Assembly (NCBI GenBank): GCA_963729215.1 | Contig: CAVSND010000016.1 | Span: 248,001 to 312,000, forward strand | DNA: 64,000 bases | Reading direction: 5' to 3' | From: CAVQJU01 sp963729215 | GTDB lineage: Bacteria > Acidobacteriota > Vicinamibacteria > Vicinamibacterales > CAVVIG01 | In this document: in pieces, positions 37,423 through 45,575 of the stretch | Layout: each line of letters begins with the position of its first letter | How positions within the stretch are numbered: the stretch's first letter is position 1 | Made by a program: the position numbers and the translations under genes | Notes under the pieces: generated by a model | Told to the model about the DNA's origin: nothing | Database searches by the model: none | What the model saw: only the letters and a program-made list of their open reading frames with translations

Positions 37423-38148
37423 GGAACCGCTTCGTCTGACCGCCACGATGACGATGGCGAAGAGGCCCGCCACAGCCACGCACGTGAAGCCGAACAGCGT
37501 CAGCGCGCTGTAAAGAATCGACTCCGTCCGCATCTGCGCGTCGAGCACGAGGGGCGTCCCGCGAAGGCGATCGGCAAGCGGCTGCTCCCACAACAGGATG
37601 TTGCCCCGCTTCAAGTTGTTCGCGCCGGCGTTGTGATACTCGATGCGGCTCGGCAGATGAAGCCGGAACGCGACGACTTCGCGGCCGTCCCATCCCGCGT
37701 TGACGGCCGGCTTGCCGGCCGGAGCGCCAAGCGACTGGCGATAGACGTACCGTTGATCATCCAGATGGAAATCGTAAGCGGACCACGCGAAGGGTAATGC
37801 GTCTCCCAGCCTCCGGATGTCGTCCACGTCAAGCCGCACGTGGACGAACCGCCTGCCGCTGCGGCGCGATTCGTTGATCGCGGTCACGCGCGTCACCGGC
37901 GTTGTGTAGAATCGCCGTACGGCATCGCGATCCAGCCGGGCGCGGGGGTCGGGGTCGAACGGGGCGCCTCGCAGGGCATCGAGGGCCGGAATCGATGCGT
38001 TGACGTACACCGTCGCGGACCCGTCAAGCAACAGGTAGACGTCTTCTTCGTATTCGTACGGCCGAAACAACCCGCCGCTTCCGCAGCCAGCCGCCGCCGC
38101 GCCGGTGAGAACGACGAGCACCAGCATCGCGGCCCGACAAATCCGCAT
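37369..38148 (-). CDS. Hypothetical lipoprotein with C-terminal membrane helix
   Basis: From the ATG at 38148 the 259 residues begin with a lipoprotein signal (MLVLVVLTGAAAAGC). A beta-rich domain (YLLLDGSATVYVNASIPALD) follows, and a C-terminal hydrophobic helix (LFGFTCVAVAGLFAIVIVAV) comes near the end. I recognise no named family. The last 20 or so residues (SGSRGSSGSRGSSG) are the translation of the hairpin repeat and are unlikely to be ancestral. A TATAAC box lies 10 nt before the ATG. Confidence 0.65.
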   Translation of the reverse strand: MRICRAAMLVLVVLTGAAAAGCGSGGLFRPYEYEEDVYLLLDGSATVYVNASIPALDALRGAPFDPDPRARLDRDAVRRFYTTPVTRVTAINESRRSGRRFVHVRLDVDDIRRLGDALPFAWSAYDFHLDDQRYVYRQSLGAPAGKPAVNAGWDGREVVAFRLHLPSRIEYHNAGANNLKRGNILLWEQPLADRLRGTPLVLDAQMRTESILYSALTLFGFTCVAVAGLFAIVIVAVRRSGSRGSSGSRGSSGARIANL

Positions 38149-38158
38149 CACCCTCAAT

Positions 38159-38164
38159 GTTATA
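38159..38164 (-). promoter_or_regulatory. -10-like box (TATAAC) for the lipoprotein gene
   Basis: On the minus strand TATAAC is followed by ATTGAGGGTG and the ATG at 38148, leaving almost no leader. Confidence 0.35.
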
Positions 38165-38212
38165 GTACAAAGTTCGTGCATTCTCACTCTTGAGCCACAC
38201 GACAGAAAGTGC

Positions 38213-38310
38213 GAAGTGAAAAGTGCAAAGTACAAAGTGGAAAGTGGCCTTGAGAGTCACGTCGGTTCTACTCTTGACTTTGAACTTTGCACTTTAAACT
38301 TTTCAACTTC
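38213..38310. repeat. AAAGTGC-unit hairpin between divergent genes
   Basis: Units of AAAGTNC repeat from 38206 to 38246, and their reverse complement fills 38276-38310. The core arms 38220-38238 and 38277-38295 pair at 18 of 19. It lies upstream of polA and upstream of the leftward lipoprotein gene, so a terminator role would not make sense for either. Confidence 0.7.
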
Positions 38311-38315
38311 TTCTG

Positions 38316-41012
38316 ATGCCCGCCAAGCCCCTGCTCTATCTCATCGACGGCAGCTCCCAGATGTACCGCGCCTTTCACGCGCCGATCCGAACGGCCGAGG
38401 GCGGGCTCCTCAGCAACGCGCAGGGAAAGCCGACAAACGCGGTCTATATCTTCGTGACGATGCTCCGGATGCTGCTGAGGGAGCACAAACCCGAGTACAT
38501 CGCGGCTTCGTTCGATCTTCCCGGCCGCACGTTTCGCGACGACCTCGTGACCGATTACAAGGCCAACCGCACGCCGATGCCGGACGAACTCGCCGGTCAG
38601 ATTCCCATGGTGCACGCGGCCTGCGAGGCGCTCGGCGTACCGATCCTGACCTCCGATCGCTACGAGGCCGACGACGTGATCGGGACGCTCGTCGAGGCCG
38701 CGGTGCTGAAGGGATTCGACGTCGCCATCGTCACGATGGACAAGGATTTTTTTCAACTCGTCCGCGACGGCGTGCGCGTCTTCAACCCCCGCGACGATGG
38801 GACGTGGTACGACGCGGCGGCCGTGAAAGAAAAGTTCGGCGTGCGGCCGGATCAGGTGGTCGACGTGATGGCGCTGATGGGCGACACGATCGACAACATC
38901 AAGGGCGTGCCGGGCATCGGGGAAAAAGGCGCCACGGAATTGATCGGGAAGTACGAATCGCTCGACAACCTGATCGCCCACGCCTCCGAGCTCACGCCCA
39001 AGCGGCGCGAAACGCTCCTCGCCAACGTCGAGGCCGCGCATCAGAGCCGGGCGCTGGCGCAAATCCATGTCAACGTGCCGGTGCCGTTCGAGCCCGAGGC
39101 CCTTCGCTACCGGGGGGCGACACCCGAACGCTGCTTCCAGATCTTCAACGAGCTGGGCTTCCGCACGCTCGTGAAGGAATACGCCCCGACCGCCGCCAGC
39201 GTCTCGCGAACATATCGCATCGTCAACACGACCGAAGATGTCCGCGCGCTGGCTGCCCGGCTCCAGGCCAATGGAAGCTTCGCGCTGCGGGTCCTGCCCG
39301 ATCGGTTCTCGGCCATGCGCGCCTCGATCGTCGGCTTCGCGTTCTCGACGTCGGCGAGAGAGGCCGACTACGTTCCGACCGGCCACCGTGCGCTCGGCGA
39401 CGCCGCATCGCTACCGCTCGAAGGCGTGCTCGAACTCCTGAAGCCGCTGCTCGAAGACGCGAGCGTCACCAAGATCGGGCACGACCTGAAGTTCGACGCG
39501 ATCGTGCTCGCCCGGCACGGTGTGCGTCTGGCCGGACTCGACCTCGACACGATGATTGCCAGCTATCTGGTGGACGCCACCCGGTCAACTTATCCGCTCG
39601 AGGATCTGGCGCTCGAACATACGTCGTACAAGGCGCTGACCGAGGAAGACGTCTGCGGAAAGGGCGTCAAGGCGCTGTCCCTCGGAGATATTCCGGTGGA
39701 GGCGGCGCTGGACTTCGCCTGCGAACGGGCCGACCTCGCCGGGCAAATCGCTCCGATTCTGCGCGGCCTGCTCGAGAAGGAGCAGTTGGCCGACGTGTAC
39801 CACTCGCTGGAGCTGCCCCTCATTCCCGTCCTGATCGCGATCGAACGGGCCGGGGTGCGGATCGATTCGGCGGCGCTGGCAGTCCAGTCGCGGCAAGTCG
39901 ACCTCGAGCTGAACCGCCTGATGAAGCAGATTTACGAGCGGGCAGGCGGCGAGTTCAACATCAACTCGCCCAAGCAGCTCGCCGAGGTCCTGTTCGACAA
40001 GCTCGGCTTGCCCGTCGGCAAACGAACCGGCACGTCGAAGGCGCCGTCAACGGCCGTCGAAGTCCTGGAAGAGCTGGCACTTTCTCACGACCTTCCCCGG
40101 ATGATTCTCGATTGGCGCGGGTTGATGAAGCTGAAGGGCACATATATCGACGCCTTGCCTCTTCTCGTCAACCCTGACACGGGCCGCGTTCATACGAGCT
40201 TCAACCAGGCGGTGGCCGCAACCGGGCGGCTGAGCAGCAGCGACCCGAACCTGCAGAACATCCCCATTCGCACGGAGCTCGGGCGCGCCATCCGCGGCGC
40301 CTTCATCGCCGATCCGGGCAACGTCCTGATTTCCGCCGACTATTCGCAAATCGAGCTCCGCGTCCTCGCCCACATGGCCGACGATGAGACGCTGATCGCG
40401 GCCTTCAAGCGAGGCGACGACATCCATGCGCAAACGGCGCTGAAGATGTTCGGCGCCGACAGCGGCCGGGATCCGCACGCGCTGCGCGCGACGGCGAAGA
40501 TGATCAACTACGCGTTGCTCTACGGCAAATCAGCCTTCACCCTGGCCAAGGACATCGGCGTGACGCCCCAGGCCGCGCAGGAGTTCATCGACGCGTACTT
40601 CGCCGGCTTCCCGCGCGTGCGCAGCTTCATCGACCGGACGCTCGAAGAAGGTCGCGCCACCGGCGTCGTCAAGACGATGTTCGGCCGGCGGCGGCTCGTG
40701 CCCGATCTGGTCAGCCGGGATTTTCAGAGACGTTCAGCCGCGGAGCGCGCGGCCGTCAACATGCCGATCCAGGGAAGCGCCGCGGACATCATGAAGCGGG
40801 CCATGGTGGACGTGCACGAGGCGCTCGCCGCCACACCCCAGGCACGGATGATCCTGACGGTCCACGACGAGCTGGTATTCGAGGTGCCCGAGGCCGAAGC
40901 CGAGGCGTTTGCCGCCACCGTCCGCGACCGGATGCAGTCGGCCGCCGCGCTGAACGTCCCGCTGGATGTGGATGTGGGGATCGGACGCAGCTGGAAAGAA
41001 GCCAAGGGCTGA
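38316..41012 (+). CDS. polA: DNA polymerase I
   Basis: The 898 residues have the usual three parts. The 5'-nuclease domain (1 to about 290) shows KPLLYLIDGSSQMYRAFHA and DRYEADDVIGTL. The 3'-5' exonuclease-like domain spans about 300-500. The polymerase domain shows motif A DYSQIELRVLAHMADD near 674, ATAKMINYALLYG and motif C VHDELVFEV near 848. In the exonuclease-like domain the first catalytic motif, DTE in E. coli, aligns with RVL in FALRVLPDRFSA. The third (YxxxD) aligns with FACER, so proofreading is probably lost while LKFD is kept. The hairpin repeat ends 5 nt before the ATG. Confidence 0.95.
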   Translation: MPAKPLLYLIDGSSQMYRAFHAPIRTAEGGLLSNAQGKPTNAVYIFVTMLRMLLREHKPEYIAASFDLPGRTFRDDLVTDYKANRTPMPDELAGQIPMVHAACEALGVPILTSDRYEADDVIGTLVEAAVLKGFDVAIVTMDKDFFQLVRDGVRVFNPRDDGTWYDAAAVKEKFGVRPDQVVDVMALMGDTIDNIKGVPGIGEKGATELIGKYESLDNLIAHASELTPKRRETLLANVEAAHQSRALAQIHVNVPVPFEPEALRYRGATPERCFQIFNELGFRTLVKEYAPTAASVSRTYRIVNTTEDVRALAARLQANGSFALRVLPDRFSAMRASIVGFAFSTSAREADYVPTGHRALGDAASLPLEGVLELLKPLLEDASVTKIGHDLKFDAIVLARHGVRLAGLDLDTMIASYLVDATRSTYPLEDLALEHTSYKALTEEDVCGKGVKALSLGDIPVEAALDFACERADLAGQIAPILRGLLEKEQLADVYHSLELPLIPVLIAIERAGVRIDSAALAVQSRQVDLELNRLMKQIYERAGGEFNINSPKQLAEVLFDKLGLPVGKRTGTSKAPSTAVEVLEELALSHDLPRMILDWRGLMKLKGTYIDALPLLVNPDTGRVHTSFNQAVAATGRLSSSDPNLQNIPIRTELGRAIRGAFIADPGNVLISADYSQIELRVLAHMADDETLIAAFKRGDDIHAQTALKMFGADSGRDPHALRATAKMINYALLYGKSAFTLAKDIGVTPQAAQEFIDAYFAGFPRVRSFIDRTLEEGRATGVVKTMFGRRRLVPDLVSRDFQRRSAAERAAVNMPIQGSAADIMKRAMVDVHEALAATPQARMILTVHDELVFEVPEAEAEAFAATVRDRMQSAAALNVPLDVDVGIGRSWKEAKG

Positions 41013-41037
41013 AACCGGGTAGAAAAAGGATAATTGG

Positions 41038-41043
41038 TACAAT
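41038..41043 (+). promoter_or_regulatory. -10-like box (TACAAT) for leaderless pcnB
   Basis: TACAAT is followed by 8 nt (GCCCGCCG) and the ATG at 41052. No ribosome site fits in that space. Confidence 0.4.
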
Positions 41044-41051
41044 GCCCGCCG

Positions 41052-42365
41052 ATGGTTGAGCCGAGGATTGTCCCGCGCGCCGAGCACCCGCTCTCGCGGC
41101 GCGACGTCGATCCCGATGCGCTCAAAGTGCTCTATCGGCTTCGTCAGGCCGATCACGTCGCGTATCTCGTTGGCGGCAGCGTCCGCGACCTGCTGCTGGG
41201 ACGGCGGCCGAAAGACTTCGATATCGGGACCTCGGCGCATCCCCACCAGGTCAAGAAACTCTTTCGCAACTGCTGGATCATCGGCCGGAGATTCCGCCTC
41301 GCGCACGTCAAGTTCGGGACCAAGGTCATCGAAGTCGCCACCTTCAGGCGGCAGCTTGCCCCGGGCGAAGAGGTGGTGGCCGAGGGGGTGCCCGCGCCGG
41401 ATCCCTCGACCGCCGAGGGAAAGGTTCTGATCCATCACGACAACACGTTCGGGACACCGGAAGAGGATGCGTTCCGCCGCGACTTCACCGTCAACGCGCT
41501 TGCGTACGACATCGCAACCTTTTCGATCATCGACTATGTCGGCGGACTCGAGGACCTGGCCGCCCGGGTCGTGCGATCGATTGGCGATCCCGAGACGCGA
41601 ATCAAGGAAGATCCCGTCAGGATGCTGCGCGCGGTGGCGCTCGCCTCGCGCCTCGATTTCACCATCGACCCGCCGCTGGCCGACGCGATCCGGAAGAATC
41701 GGCATGAGATCGCCAGGAGCTCGCCCCCGCGCCTGCTGGAGGAGTACTACAAGATTCTCCGGGCGGGATCGGCGGAGCGGACGTTCCGCAGCTTGTGGGA
41801 GATCGGCCTGCTCGAACCGATCTCGGCCGAGCTCCACAAGGGAGTCGGCGACGAGTTATGGGAATCGCTGGCGTCGCTCGACGATTACCGCCGCGGGTTT
41901 CAGTCCACGCCGGAAACACTGAACAACGCCATCCTGCTCGGGACGCTCATCGTGCCGCTCGGCATCCCGCTGGTCGGCGAGCGTGTACCGCAAGCCGACG
42001 GCAAGGTCCCGAAGCGTCCGCCCGGGCTGAAGCTCGGCGAGCTGCCCCTTGCACGGAACGACGTCGAACGGCTTCGCCAGATCCTGAGCCTGCAGCGGCG
42101 CCTTCGCGATCTGGGCGCGAACCCGCGCGCCAAGCGTGCGCTCGCCCATCGCAGTATTTTCCGCGATGCCCTCGTCTGGCTCGAAGTGCACGGCGACTCA
42201 CCGGAGATTGTCGAGCACTGGCGCGCGATTCTCGCCGAGACGGCCGCTGAACCGGCAGGGCCCGACGCCGCTTCCGGGTTACCGGGCCTTGAGAACGTCC
42301 CCTCAGGACGGAGACCGCGGCGGCGCCGCAGACGCGGCCGCCGTCATACGGCGCCCGAACGATAG
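41052..42365 (+). CDS. pcnB: Poly(A) polymerase / tRNA nucleotidyltransferase family protein
   Basis: The 437 residues carry the class II nucleotidyltransferase core: YLVGGSVRDLLLGRRPKDFDIGT with the metal-binding DxD, RRDFTVNALAYD and the IGDPETRIKEDPVRMLRAV helix. An HD-less helical region and an Arg-rich tail (RRPRRRRRRGRRH) follow, as in bacterial PcnB. It adds poly(A) to RNA 3' ends, aiding decay; a CCA-adding role cannot be excluded. Start choice rests on the TACAAT spacing and the conserved N-terminus. Confidence 0.85.
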   Translation: MVEPRIVPRAEHPLSRRDVDPDALKVLYRLRQADHVAYLVGGSVRDLLLGRRPKDFDIGTSAHPHQVKKLFRNCWIIGRRFRLAHVKFGTKVIEVATFRRQLAPGEEVVAEGVPAPDPSTAEGKVLIHHDNTFGTPEEDAFRRDFTVNALAYDIATFSIIDYVGGLEDLAARVVRSIGDPETRIKEDPVRMLRAVALASRLDFTIDPPLADAIRKNRHEIARSSPPRLLEEYYKILRAGSAERTFRSLWEIGLLEPISAELHKGVGDELWESLASLDDYRRGFQSTPETLNNAILLGTLIVPLGIPLVGERVPQADGKVPKRPPGLKLGELPLARNDVERLRQILSLQRRLRDLGANPRAKRALAHRSIFRDALVWLEVHGDSPEIVEHWRAILAETAAEPAGPDAASGLPGLENVPSGRRPRRRRRRGRRHTAPER

Positions 42366-42377
42366 CGTTCGGTGACT

Positions 42378-43130
42378 CTACGCGGCGATTTCGTCGATCG
42401 TCTTGTAGGTCTTGGCGAGGCCGAGCGCGCTCAGTAGTTTGATGACCGGCCAGGCGGGATCGATCTCGCTCTTCCGCCAGCTGAACTTCGGGCTCCGCGG
42501 GTGGCCGTGGTGGTTGTTGTGCAGCCCCTCACCGCCCGTGAGCAGCGCGATGAAGCGGATGTTGGTCGCGGTGTTGTCGAAGTTCCTGTAGCCGGCGTGG
42601 TGACACAACCCGTTGATCGACGACGACAGGACGAAGACGTACATGACCGCGTGAATGCCGGCGGCTAACAGCCCCCACCAGAGCCCGATTACCAGGCACA
42701 GGAGCGCGGTTCCCAGACTCAGACCGGCGATCCCGTACTTGAACACATGGCGATCCCACCAGCCCTCGTCGATATCCCGCGCGTAGCGCTCGATGACGTC
42801 GGTTTTCTTCGCTTCGCGGATGTAGTAGTAGACGTTCCCGAGCTGCACTTGCCAGAAACCCAGCAGCTTCGGGCTGTGAGGATCGCCGTCTTCGTCGGTG
42901 AACGCATGGTGCTTCCGGTGCACCGCGACCCATTCCTTCGTCGCCAGGCCTGTCGTCAGCCACAGGACGAACTTGAACAGGAAGACGACCGCCGGGTGGA
43001 GCTCCAGCGCTTTGTGCGTGGCGGTGCGGTGCAGGTAAATCGTCGTGCCGAGCACGGCGACCTGCGTGACGGCGGCGGAAGCGAGCAGACAGATGGCGAG
43101 CGAAACCAGCACGAGCAACCTCCCACTCAC
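42378..43130 (-). CDS. Acyl-CoA / fatty acid desaturase (delta-9 type)
   Basis: The 250-residue membrane protein carries the three histidine boxes of the di-iron desaturases: HRTATH, HRKHH and HNNHHGHP. Hydrophobic pairs lie at the N-terminus and around residues 140-180. It should introduce a double bond into acyl chains at the membrane and so affect fluidity. It is short for the family because no cytochrome b5 or ferredoxin part is attached. It is convergent with pcnB, 12 nt apart. Confidence 0.88.
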   Translation of the reverse strand: MSGRLLVLVSLAICLLASAAVTQVAVLGTTIYLHRTATHKALELHPAVVFLFKFVLWLTTGLATKEWVAVHRKHHAFTDEDGDPHSPKLLGFWQVQLGNVYYYIREAKKTDVIERYARDIDEGWWDRHVFKYGIAGLSLGTALLCLVIGLWWGLLAAGIHAVMYVFVLSSSINGLCHHAGYRNFDNTATNIRFIALLTGGEGLHNNHHGHPRSPKFSWRKSEIDPAWPVIKLLSALGLAKTYKTIDEIAA

Positions 43131-43233
43131 AAACTGCTAATGAGTGGGGTCATGGTAGCACGCCGGATGTTACTCGCAACGCTATGAAATGAAACGGTTT
43201 GTCGTATTTTTGTAACGGCCGGACCTGCGCCGG

Positions 43234-44334
43234 CTATCCGGCGCGCCGCTCGAACTCACTCATGAAGGACACCAGCGCATCGACGCCAGCCTCGGGAAAC
43301 GCGTTGTAAATCGATGCCCTCATCCCGCCCACGGCGCGGTGCCCCTTGAGGCCGTCGAAGCCCGCCGCCGCCGACTCCTTGACGAACTTCGCCTCGAGCT
43401 CCTCTGAGGGCAGACGGAACGTGACGTTCATCATCGACCGGCTGTCCGCCAGGGCCGTGCCCCTGTAAAAGCCCGTGCGGTCGATCTCGGCATACAGCTT
43501 CGCGGCCTTTCGCCGGTTTGCCTTTTCGATTCCGGCAAGGCCACCCTGCGTCGTCAACCACTTCATGACGAGCCCGAGCACGTACACCGCCACCACGGGC
43601 GGCGTGTTGTACAGAGACTGATTGTCGGCATGCACGGCGTAGTTGAGCATGGTCGGCAGCACCGACGCCCGGGCGCGCGACCGCTCCAGCAGATCGTCCC
43701 GGACGATGACGACCGTCAGGCCGGCGGGTCCCATGTTCTTCTGGGCGCCCGCGTAGATGAGCGCATGCCGGCCGACATCGAGCGGCCGGCTGAACATGTC
43801 GGACGAGGTGTCGCTGACGAGCGGGACATCGCCGACCTGCGGCAGGTCCTTCCACTCCGTTCCCTCAATCGTATTGTTCGCCGTCATGTGGACGTACGCG
43901 GCGCCAGCGGTCAGCGTGAGATCGGCCTGGGCGGGAATCCGCACGTACTTGTCCGCCTTCGTGGAGCCGGCCACGTTGACGCTGCCGACTTTCCTTGCCT
44001 CGTCTATCGCTTTCGCCGCCCACGAGCCCGAGTCCAGATAGTCGGCTGTCGCGCCGGGCGACAGCAGGTTCATCGGCACCATGGAAAACTGCAGGCTGGC
44101 GCCACCCTGCAGGAACAGGACGCGGTAATTCGAGGGAATTCCGGCGAGCGCCCGCATGTCGGCTTCGGCTTGCGCGAGGATCGACTCGAACGCAGATGAG
44201 CGGTGACTGATTTCGAGAATCGACATGCCGACGTTCGGCAGCGCCACGAGGTCGCGCTGCACCTGCTCGAGGACGGGGAGCGGCAAGGCGGCCGGACCCG
44301 CGGAAAAATTGAATACGCGAGAAGTGGAGTTCAT
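43234..44334 (-). CDS. serC: Phosphoserine aminotransferase
   Basis: The 366-residue PLP enzyme begins RVFNFSAGPAALPLPVL and shows VLFLQGGASLQFSMVPMNLL, DTSSDMFSRPLDV and YAGAQKNMGPAGLTVVIV with the PLP lysine, all typical of SerC. It makes phosphoserine from phosphohydroxypyruvate and glutamate in serine synthesis, and can act in pyridoxine synthesis. Its ATG overlaps the stop of the DUF1015 gene (ATGA), so the two are translated together. Confidence 0.95.
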   Translation of the reverse strand: MNSTSRVFNFSAGPAALPLPVLEQVQRDLVALPNVGMSILEISHRSSAFESILAQAEADMRALAGIPSNYRVLFLQGGASLQFSMVPMNLLSPGATADYLDSGSWAAKAIDEARKVGSVNVAGSTKADKYVRIPAQADLTLTAGAAYVHMTANNTIEGTEWKDLPQVGDVPLVSDTSSDMFSRPLDVGRHALIYAGAQKNMGPAGLTVVIVRDDLLERSRARASVLPTMLNYAVHADNQSLYNTPPVVAVYVLGLVMKWLTTQGGLAGIEKANRRKAAKLYAEIDRTGFYRGTALADSRSMMNVTFRLPSEELEAKFVKESAAAGFDGLKGHRAVGGMRASIYNAFPEAGVDALVSFMSEFERRAG

Positions 44335-45563
44335 ATGAGGTGATTGAGCAGCCCGTCGCGCAGTTTGGGCTCGAACCACGTGCTCTTCGGCGGCATGATG
44401 GCGCCCGCATCAGAAACCGCCATGAGGTCGCTGACGCTGACCGCAAACAGCGAAAACGCGACGACGGCCTTCCCGGACCCGACCAGCTTCTCGAGCTCCG
44501 CCGTCCCTCGCGCACCGCCGACGAAATCGATTCGCTTGTCGGTCGTCACGTCGTGAATACCGAGCACCGGCGAGAGGAGCTGGTTCTGCAGCACGCTCAC
44601 GTCCAGGGCGCCGATGACATCGTCGCCGCCAGGCTTCAAGCGGGGCCGGAGCGTGCGCCAGCTGCCGTCGAAGTACATCGAGATCTCGCCACGCCTGCCT
44701 GGCGCAGCCGGGCCGGGTTCGACGTCGAATCGCTCCCGAACGGCGTGCATGAATGCGTCAGGCGACAGGTGTCCGATATCCCTGATGACGCGGTTGTACG
44801 GAAGGATTCTGACCTGGTCGTGGGGAAACACGACACCGAGAAACGTGTTGAAGTCTGCGCCGTCTCCGAGAGAAGGACGCGTCGCGCTGCGGCTCCGGAA
44901 TGCGTCTCTCGCCCGCGCGGCGCTTGCCGCGCGATGGTGGCCATCGGCGATGTACAGCGCCGGGACACGTTCGAACGCCGCCACGAGAGCATCGCGATCG
45001 CCGCCCGTGACCCGCCAGATGGTGTGACGCACGCCGTCGGCCGCGACGAAGTCCAACAGCGGCTCCCCCGCCGTCATGGCGGGGGCGATCGCGCCGATGG
45101 CCGCAGTGGCGCGATAGGTCATGAACACCGGCCCCGTCTGCGCGCCCAGCGCGATCATGTGGCGGGTCCGATCGTCCTCTTTGTCGGGCCTCGTGCGTTC
45201 GTGCTTCTTGATGACGCCGCTGTCGTACTCGTCGAGCGCCCAGCATCCGGCAAGCCCCGTCTGTTCGTGAGCACCGTCCCGCAGCCGATAGAAATAGACG
45301 CTGGGCTCGTCTTCTACCAGAAGAGACGACGTTCTCAGCTTGTCGAAGTTCGCGACGGCCCGATCGTAAACGGCGTCAGCGTACGGGTTCGTGCCGGGCG
45401 GCAGTTCGAGCTCAGCCCGGGAGACGCGGAGAAAGCTGAGCGGGTTGCCGGCGGCCAGGGCGCGCGCTTCGTCGGTGTTGACGACGTCGTACGGCACGGC
45501 GGCGACGGCGGACGCGTCCGACGCCGTCGAACGCAGCGCGCGGAATGGTCGGAGCGTGGCCAT
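44331..45563 (-). CDS. DUF1015 family protein
   Basis: The 410 residues match DUF1015 along their length: LRPFRALRS, AAVPYDVVNTDEARALA, VYFYRLRDG, IKKHERTRPDKEDDR and YIADGHHRAASA (a conserved GHHR that looks like an active site). The family is often found beside serine genes, and here its stop overlaps serC, which suggests a role in serine or phosphoserine metabolism. That link is inference from context. TATAAT lies 6 nt before the ATG. Confidence 0.85.
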   Translation of the reverse strand: MATLRPFRALRSTASDASAVAAVPYDVVNTDEARALAAGNPLSFLRVSRAELELPPGTNPYADAVYDRAVANFDKLRTSSLLVEDEPSVYFYRLRDGAHEQTGLAGCWALDEYDSGVIKKHERTRPDKEDDRTRHMIALGAQTGPVFMTYRATAAIGAIAPAMTAGEPLLDFVAADGVRHTIWRVTGGDRDALVAAFERVPALYIADGHHRAASAARARDAFRSRSATRPSLGDGADFNTFLGVVFPHDQVRILPYNRVIRDIGHLSPDAFMHAVRERFDVEPGPAAPGRRGEISMYFDGSWRTLRPRLKPGGDDVIGALDVSVLQNQLLSPVLGIHDVTTDKRIDFVGGARGTAELEKLVGSGKAVVAFSLFAVSVSDLMAVSDAGAIMPPKSTWFEPKLRDGLLNHLI

Positions 45564-45569
45564 CCCCCG

Positions 45570-45575
45570 ATTATA
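45570..45575 (-). promoter_or_regulatory. -10 box (TATAAT) for leaderless DUF1015-serC operon
   Basis: On the minus strand a perfect TATAAT is followed by CGGGGG and the ATG at 45563. The mRNA should start at or within a base or two of the ATG. The box lies inside the 3' end of malQ. Confidence 0.5.

Noticed and set aside
37300..37439. An apparent collagen-like GSRGSRGSRG protein tail
   Set aside because: It is simply the translation of the GGTTCGAGA repeat in one of three frames, and the receptor's proper frame is another one.
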